From: Alkalibaculum sporogenes
GTDB lineage: Bacteria; Bacillota; Clostridia; Eubacteriales; Alkalibacteraceae
Length of the DNA stretch: 64,000 bases
Assembly (NCBI RefSeq): GCF_009362815.1
Contig: NZ_WHNX01000009.1
Coordinates: forward strand, 62,001 to 126,000
Direction: 5' to 3'
Shown here: in pieces, positions 61,889 through 64,000 of the stretch
Layout: each line of letters begins with the position of its first letter
How positions within the stretch are numbered: position 1 is the first letter of the stretch
The notes under the pieces: generated by a model
What the model was told of the DNA's origin: nothing
The model's database searches: none
What the model saw: only the letters and a program-made list of their open reading frames with translations
Program-made: the position numbers and the translations under genes

Positions 61889-62374
61889 TAAGATCCTTCG
61901 TCGCGAAGCTCCTCTGGATGACCTGGTGGAGATGGGTTGTAAGTTTACGGCTGTAAGTACATATTGTCCACAGTAAAAGCTGCAAGAGGTTTTTTGGGTA
62001 TTAAGATCCTTCGTCGCGAAGCTCCTCTGGATGACCTGGTGGAGATGGGTTGTAAGTTTACGGCTGTAAGTATATATTGTCCACAGTAAAAGCTGCAAGA
62101 GGTTTTTTGGGTATTAAGATCCTTCGTCGCGAAGTTCCTCTGGATGACCTGGTGGAGATGGGTTGTAAGTTTATGGCTGTAAGTATATATTGTCCACAGT
62201 AAAAGCTGCAAGAGGTTTTTTGGGTATTAAGATCCTTCGTCGCGAAGCTCCTCTGGATGACGTGGTGGAGATGGATTGTAAGTTTACGGCTGTAAGTACG
62301 TATTAGTCCACAGTAAAAGCTGCAAGAGTTTTTTTGGGTCTTAAGACTCCTTCGTCGCGAAGCTCCTCTGGATA
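61889..62374 (+). repeat. Tandem array of 113-bp units, five copies
   Basis: Units start at 61889, 62002, 62115, 62228 and 62342 with TAAGATCCTTCGTCGCGAAG (the last with a one-base insertion). Each full unit runs through CTCCTCTGGATGAC, a TTTACGGCTGTAAG stretch, CCACAGTAAAAGCTGCAAGA and a T6 run. The head of each unit is the REP-like repeat. 113 is not a multiple of 3 and no frame has a ribosome site, so it is non-coding. Units differ by a few single bases. Confidence 0.93.
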
Positions 62375-62430
62375 GGGAGTAGTTGTGGGAAAACTTAAGC
62401 ATTTGTCTTAAAAGCAGACAATCTGGTTTA

Positions 62431-62455
62431 GTCATTCAGAGCGCAGCGAAGAATC
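62431..62455 (+). repeat. REP-like repeat at the right edge of the tandem array
   Basis: GTCATTCAGAGCGCAGCGAA followed by GAATCT, with a matching copy on the left of the array at 61804 (GTCATTCAGAGCACGGATAG). The pair brackets the array. Confidence 0.75.
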
Positions 62456-62543
62456 TATTACTTACGAAGGAATATAGTGAATCAACCGTTGTTATATTAC
62501 TCTGATGGTATGGAAACAAGTAAGAAAAAGTGGTAGAGAAACT

Positions 62544-62586
62544 AAAAAGACACTCTAATTACTTATGAATAGGTAATTAGAGTGTC
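62544..62586 (-). terminator. Terminator of the peptidoglycan-binding-repeat gene
   Basis: GACACTCTAATTAC and GTAATTAGAGTGTC form a perfect 14-bp stem. On the minus strand it is followed by TTTTT. Confidence 0.93.
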
Positions 62587-62607
62587 CTTTTCCACTATAT
62601 ATATTTG

Positions 62608-63462
62608 TTATTCGATAGACTTATTAAGAATTTCTTGTGTTGGTTTGTCTATTGTTCCGGTTTCCTCTAGGTTATTATCTTTCTGGAATTGTTTTACAGC
62701 GTTTAATGTGTTATTGCCATATTGTCCGTCTGCTGATCCTGATAGGTAGTCCAATGTTATTAGAGCCTTTTGGTATTCTTTGATTTCATCGCCTCTTTTA
62801 CCTAGCTTATAAGTTATTTGTTCTTGTTTAAGAGCTTCTTGAGTTTGAGTATTTAAAAGTCCCGTCTCTTCCAAAGATTTGTCTTTTTGATATTTTTTAA
62901 CTGAAGTTACAGTTCCACTTCCATACTGTCCTTCAGGGTAATTTTGCATGTAGTCTAGATAATATAGGATTAATTGATATTCTAATATTTCATCTCCGGA
63001 TTTACCTTGTATGTATTCAATTTTTTCATTTAAAAGTAACAGTTGGGTTTGACTATCTAATTTTCCTGTTACTTCAAGATCTTTTGATTCCTGAAATGAT
63101 TCCACAGCAGAATACATCTCATCTCCAAAATTTCCGTCAGGGATATTTTTTATATAATCCATATAATATAGAATTTTTTGATACCTAAAAACATCTTCTC
63201 CAGAATCTCCAATAGTGTGAATTACAGATGTATCTATGGATTGGTCAACTAAATTTGTATCACCAGTAACTTCAGATCCATCTTCTTGTGTATTTTCTTT
63301 TGTATTATAGGAATTGAAAAATACATTCTGCATTTTTTCGCTTTTAATACTGAGTTTAGTAATATTTTTAGTATTTGCCCTGCTAAACTCAAAAGAAGAT
63401 GTCAGAGACATAATAAGAATAATAACTATGCAGTACATCACCAAGTTCTTAAATAATTTCAT
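62608..63462 (-). CDS. Secreted protein with three peptidoglycan-binding repeats
   Basis: A 284-residue protein with an N-terminal signal or anchor helix (about 5-25), a linker, and three PG_binding_1-like repeats of about 65 residues (about 85-150, 152-217, 219-283). Each contains a GDEI/GEDV..YQ..L..L.Y pattern, a G.YG/G.FG turn and a V..FQ/YQ helix ending TG.L/TG.I. No catalytic domain is present. It probably adheres to the cell wall or a spore coat. Its ribosome site is AAAAGGAGACATTATTA. Confidence 0.9.
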   Translation of the reverse strand: MKLFKNLVMYCIVIILIMSLTSSFEFSRANTKNITKLSIKSEKMQNVFFNSYNTKENTQEDGSEVTGDTNLVDQSIDTSVIHTIGDSGEDVFRYQKILYYMDYIKNIPDGNFGDEMYSAVESFQESKDLEVTGKLDSQTQLLLLNEKIEYIQGKSGDEILEYQLILYYLDYMQNYPEGQYGSGTVTSVKKYQKDKSLEETGLLNTQTQEALKQEQITYKLGKRGDEIKEYQKALITLDYLSGSADGQYGNNTLNAVKQFQKDNNLEETGTIDKPTQEILNKSIE

Positions 63463-63486
63463 TAATAATGTCTCCTTTTAGCGTAT

Positions 63487-63640
63487 TTTATCCCGCATTA
63501 ACAGGCACTAAGACTCCCACTGCAAGATTTTAAGACAGTTAAGAAAGATAAGCGGGAGATTAAGTGCCTGTAAAAGCCCGATTGGTTCGACTAATATTCA
63601 GTAGGGATGAAGAAACCTACTGAATAAAATCTCACTTTAT
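63487..63640 (+). mobile_element. IS200/IS605-type right-end remnant (PATE/omega-RNA-like), no transposase
   Basis: Starts TTTATCCCGCATTAACAGGC. CAGGCACT (63502-63509) with CTCCC (63514-63518) pairs with GGGAG (63554-63558) and AGTGCCTG (63563-63570). After GCCCGATTGGTTCGAC comes a perfect 11-bp hairpin, TATTCAGTAGG/CCTACTGAATA at 63595-63626. This is the layout I recall downstream of tnpB in clostridial IS605-family elements, where the right end and the TnpB guide RNA scaffold overlap. No tnpA or tnpB frame is present in the window. Heads of the same motif occur at 12890 and 24722. Confidence 0.65.
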
Positions 63641-63755
63641 TTAATTTTATCAATATTAACCTCCTAAATCAATAGATTATGTATATTTACTTTATTTTGG
63701 AACGATTATTAATTAATTGCATATTAATATAATAAATTATGGAGGGAGTGTTTTT

Positions 63756-64000
63756 ATGGCAAATCAAATTCCTGTGATGAATTACATACTACATATTGTA
63801 AATGATACATGCTATTGGGTTAATATTTCAATTGAACATCTCGTTATTTTAAACGAATTGTTAAAGGAAAAAGAAGTTGATGTGGATCATATGGTGATAG
63901 ATGAGCTTAACAGTATATACATATCTATGGAACAATCAATTAAAAAGCTGGACGATATTGAACAAAAAGCTCGCTATGGTGAAGATCATGTAGAGTTTAT
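63756..64000 (+). CDS. Unidentified protein, 3'-truncated by window edge
   Basis: ATG at 63756 follows TATGGAGGGAGTGTTTTT. At least 81 residues are read before the window ends, starting MANQIPVMNYILHIVNDTCYWV and continuing as an acidic, helical sequence. No family recognised. Confidence 0.7.
   Translation, partial: MANQIPVMNYILHIVNDTCYWVNISIEHLVILNELLKEKEVDVDHMVIDELNSIYISMEQSIKKLDDIEQKARYGEDHVEF

Noticed and set aside
61889-62374. CRISPR array or coding repeat
   Set aside because: Whole 113-bp units are repeated with no unique spacers, and the period breaks any reading frame.
61874-62435. Several overlapping minus-strand frames of 74-125 codons
   Set aside because: They are shifted readings of the 113-bp tandem array, lack ribosome sites and repeat the same peptide.

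Overview
The window is AT-rich (about one third G+C by eye). Genes are tightly packed, with strong AGGAGG-type ribosome sites, many TTG/GTG starts, lipoprotein signals, poly(glycerol phosphate) teichoic-acid genes, LCP and AgrBD proteins. There is much anaerobic chemistry: a glycyl-radical enzyme, ferredoxin-type ATPases, an ORP/NifX-like cluster, an Fe-type alcohol dehydrogenase and extracellular flavin reductases. This suggests an anaerobic low-GC Gram-positive of class Clostridia. I cannot name the genus. No rRNA, tRNA, CRISPR array or prophage was recognised.

Layout. 1-1.9 kb: two alcohol dehydrogenase-type genes. 1.9-5.9 kb: a sequence matching the Moco/Tuco (molybdenum/tungsten cofactor) riboswitch, leading a BtuCD/MolBCA-type ABC importer and a DUF4213/DUF364 protein. 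6-7.9 kb (minus): a secreted FMN/FAD reductase lipoprotein. 8.1-12.2 kb: a seven-gene operon of NifX/ORP-like proteins, two ferredoxin-ATPases, an Mrp/NBP35 ATPase, a DUF134 regulator and a small zinc-ribbon-like protein. 12.2-13 kb: hairpin repeats. 13-14.7 kb: a membrane diguanylate cyclase.

14.8-25.4 kb: a LysR-controlled catabolic island. It holds two URO-D-type proteins, both aconitase-X subunits, a complete TRAP transporter, an FAD oxidoreductase, a decayed old-yellow-enzyme fragment and a 4-oxalocrotonate tautomerase-like protein. 25.7-34.4 kb: a small membrane protein, AgrB/AgrD, a second flavin reductase (minus), an ECF-S-like membrane protein, catalase, L25/Ctc, MscS and a Gln-rich protein. 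34.5-36.6 kb (minus): an ATPase plus TOPRIM-like pair resembling RloAB/PARIS defence modules. 36.7-41 kb: a membrane nucleotide-sugar dehydratase, an LCP protein and ManA.

41.1-51.9 kb: a fructose-type PTS with its PRD regulator, a glycyl-radical enzyme and activase (minus), then a divergent DeoR regulator, a 1-phosphofructokinase-like kinase and a Gfo/Idh oxidoreductase. Together these look like a radical sugar or anhydrohexitol pathway. 52-60.8 kb: teichoic-acid genes (TagD, three TagB/F-like transferases), a degenerate paralogue of the membrane dehydratase, and a membrane coiled-coil protein. 61-64 kb: 3-methyladenine glycosylase, a 113-bp tandem array, a peptidoglycan-binding-repeat protein, an IS200/IS605-type right-end remnant and a truncated gene.

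The most unusual non-coding signal is a repeat with the form of a structured RNA, in four copies (25039-25150; 41556-41704 minus; 59391-59504; 59505-59647). It has a conserved P1 stem, a variable P2, an invariant AAGTGCCAACGA segment, a changing P3 hairpin with compensatory substitutions, and an extended -10-like sequence just upstream of three copies.
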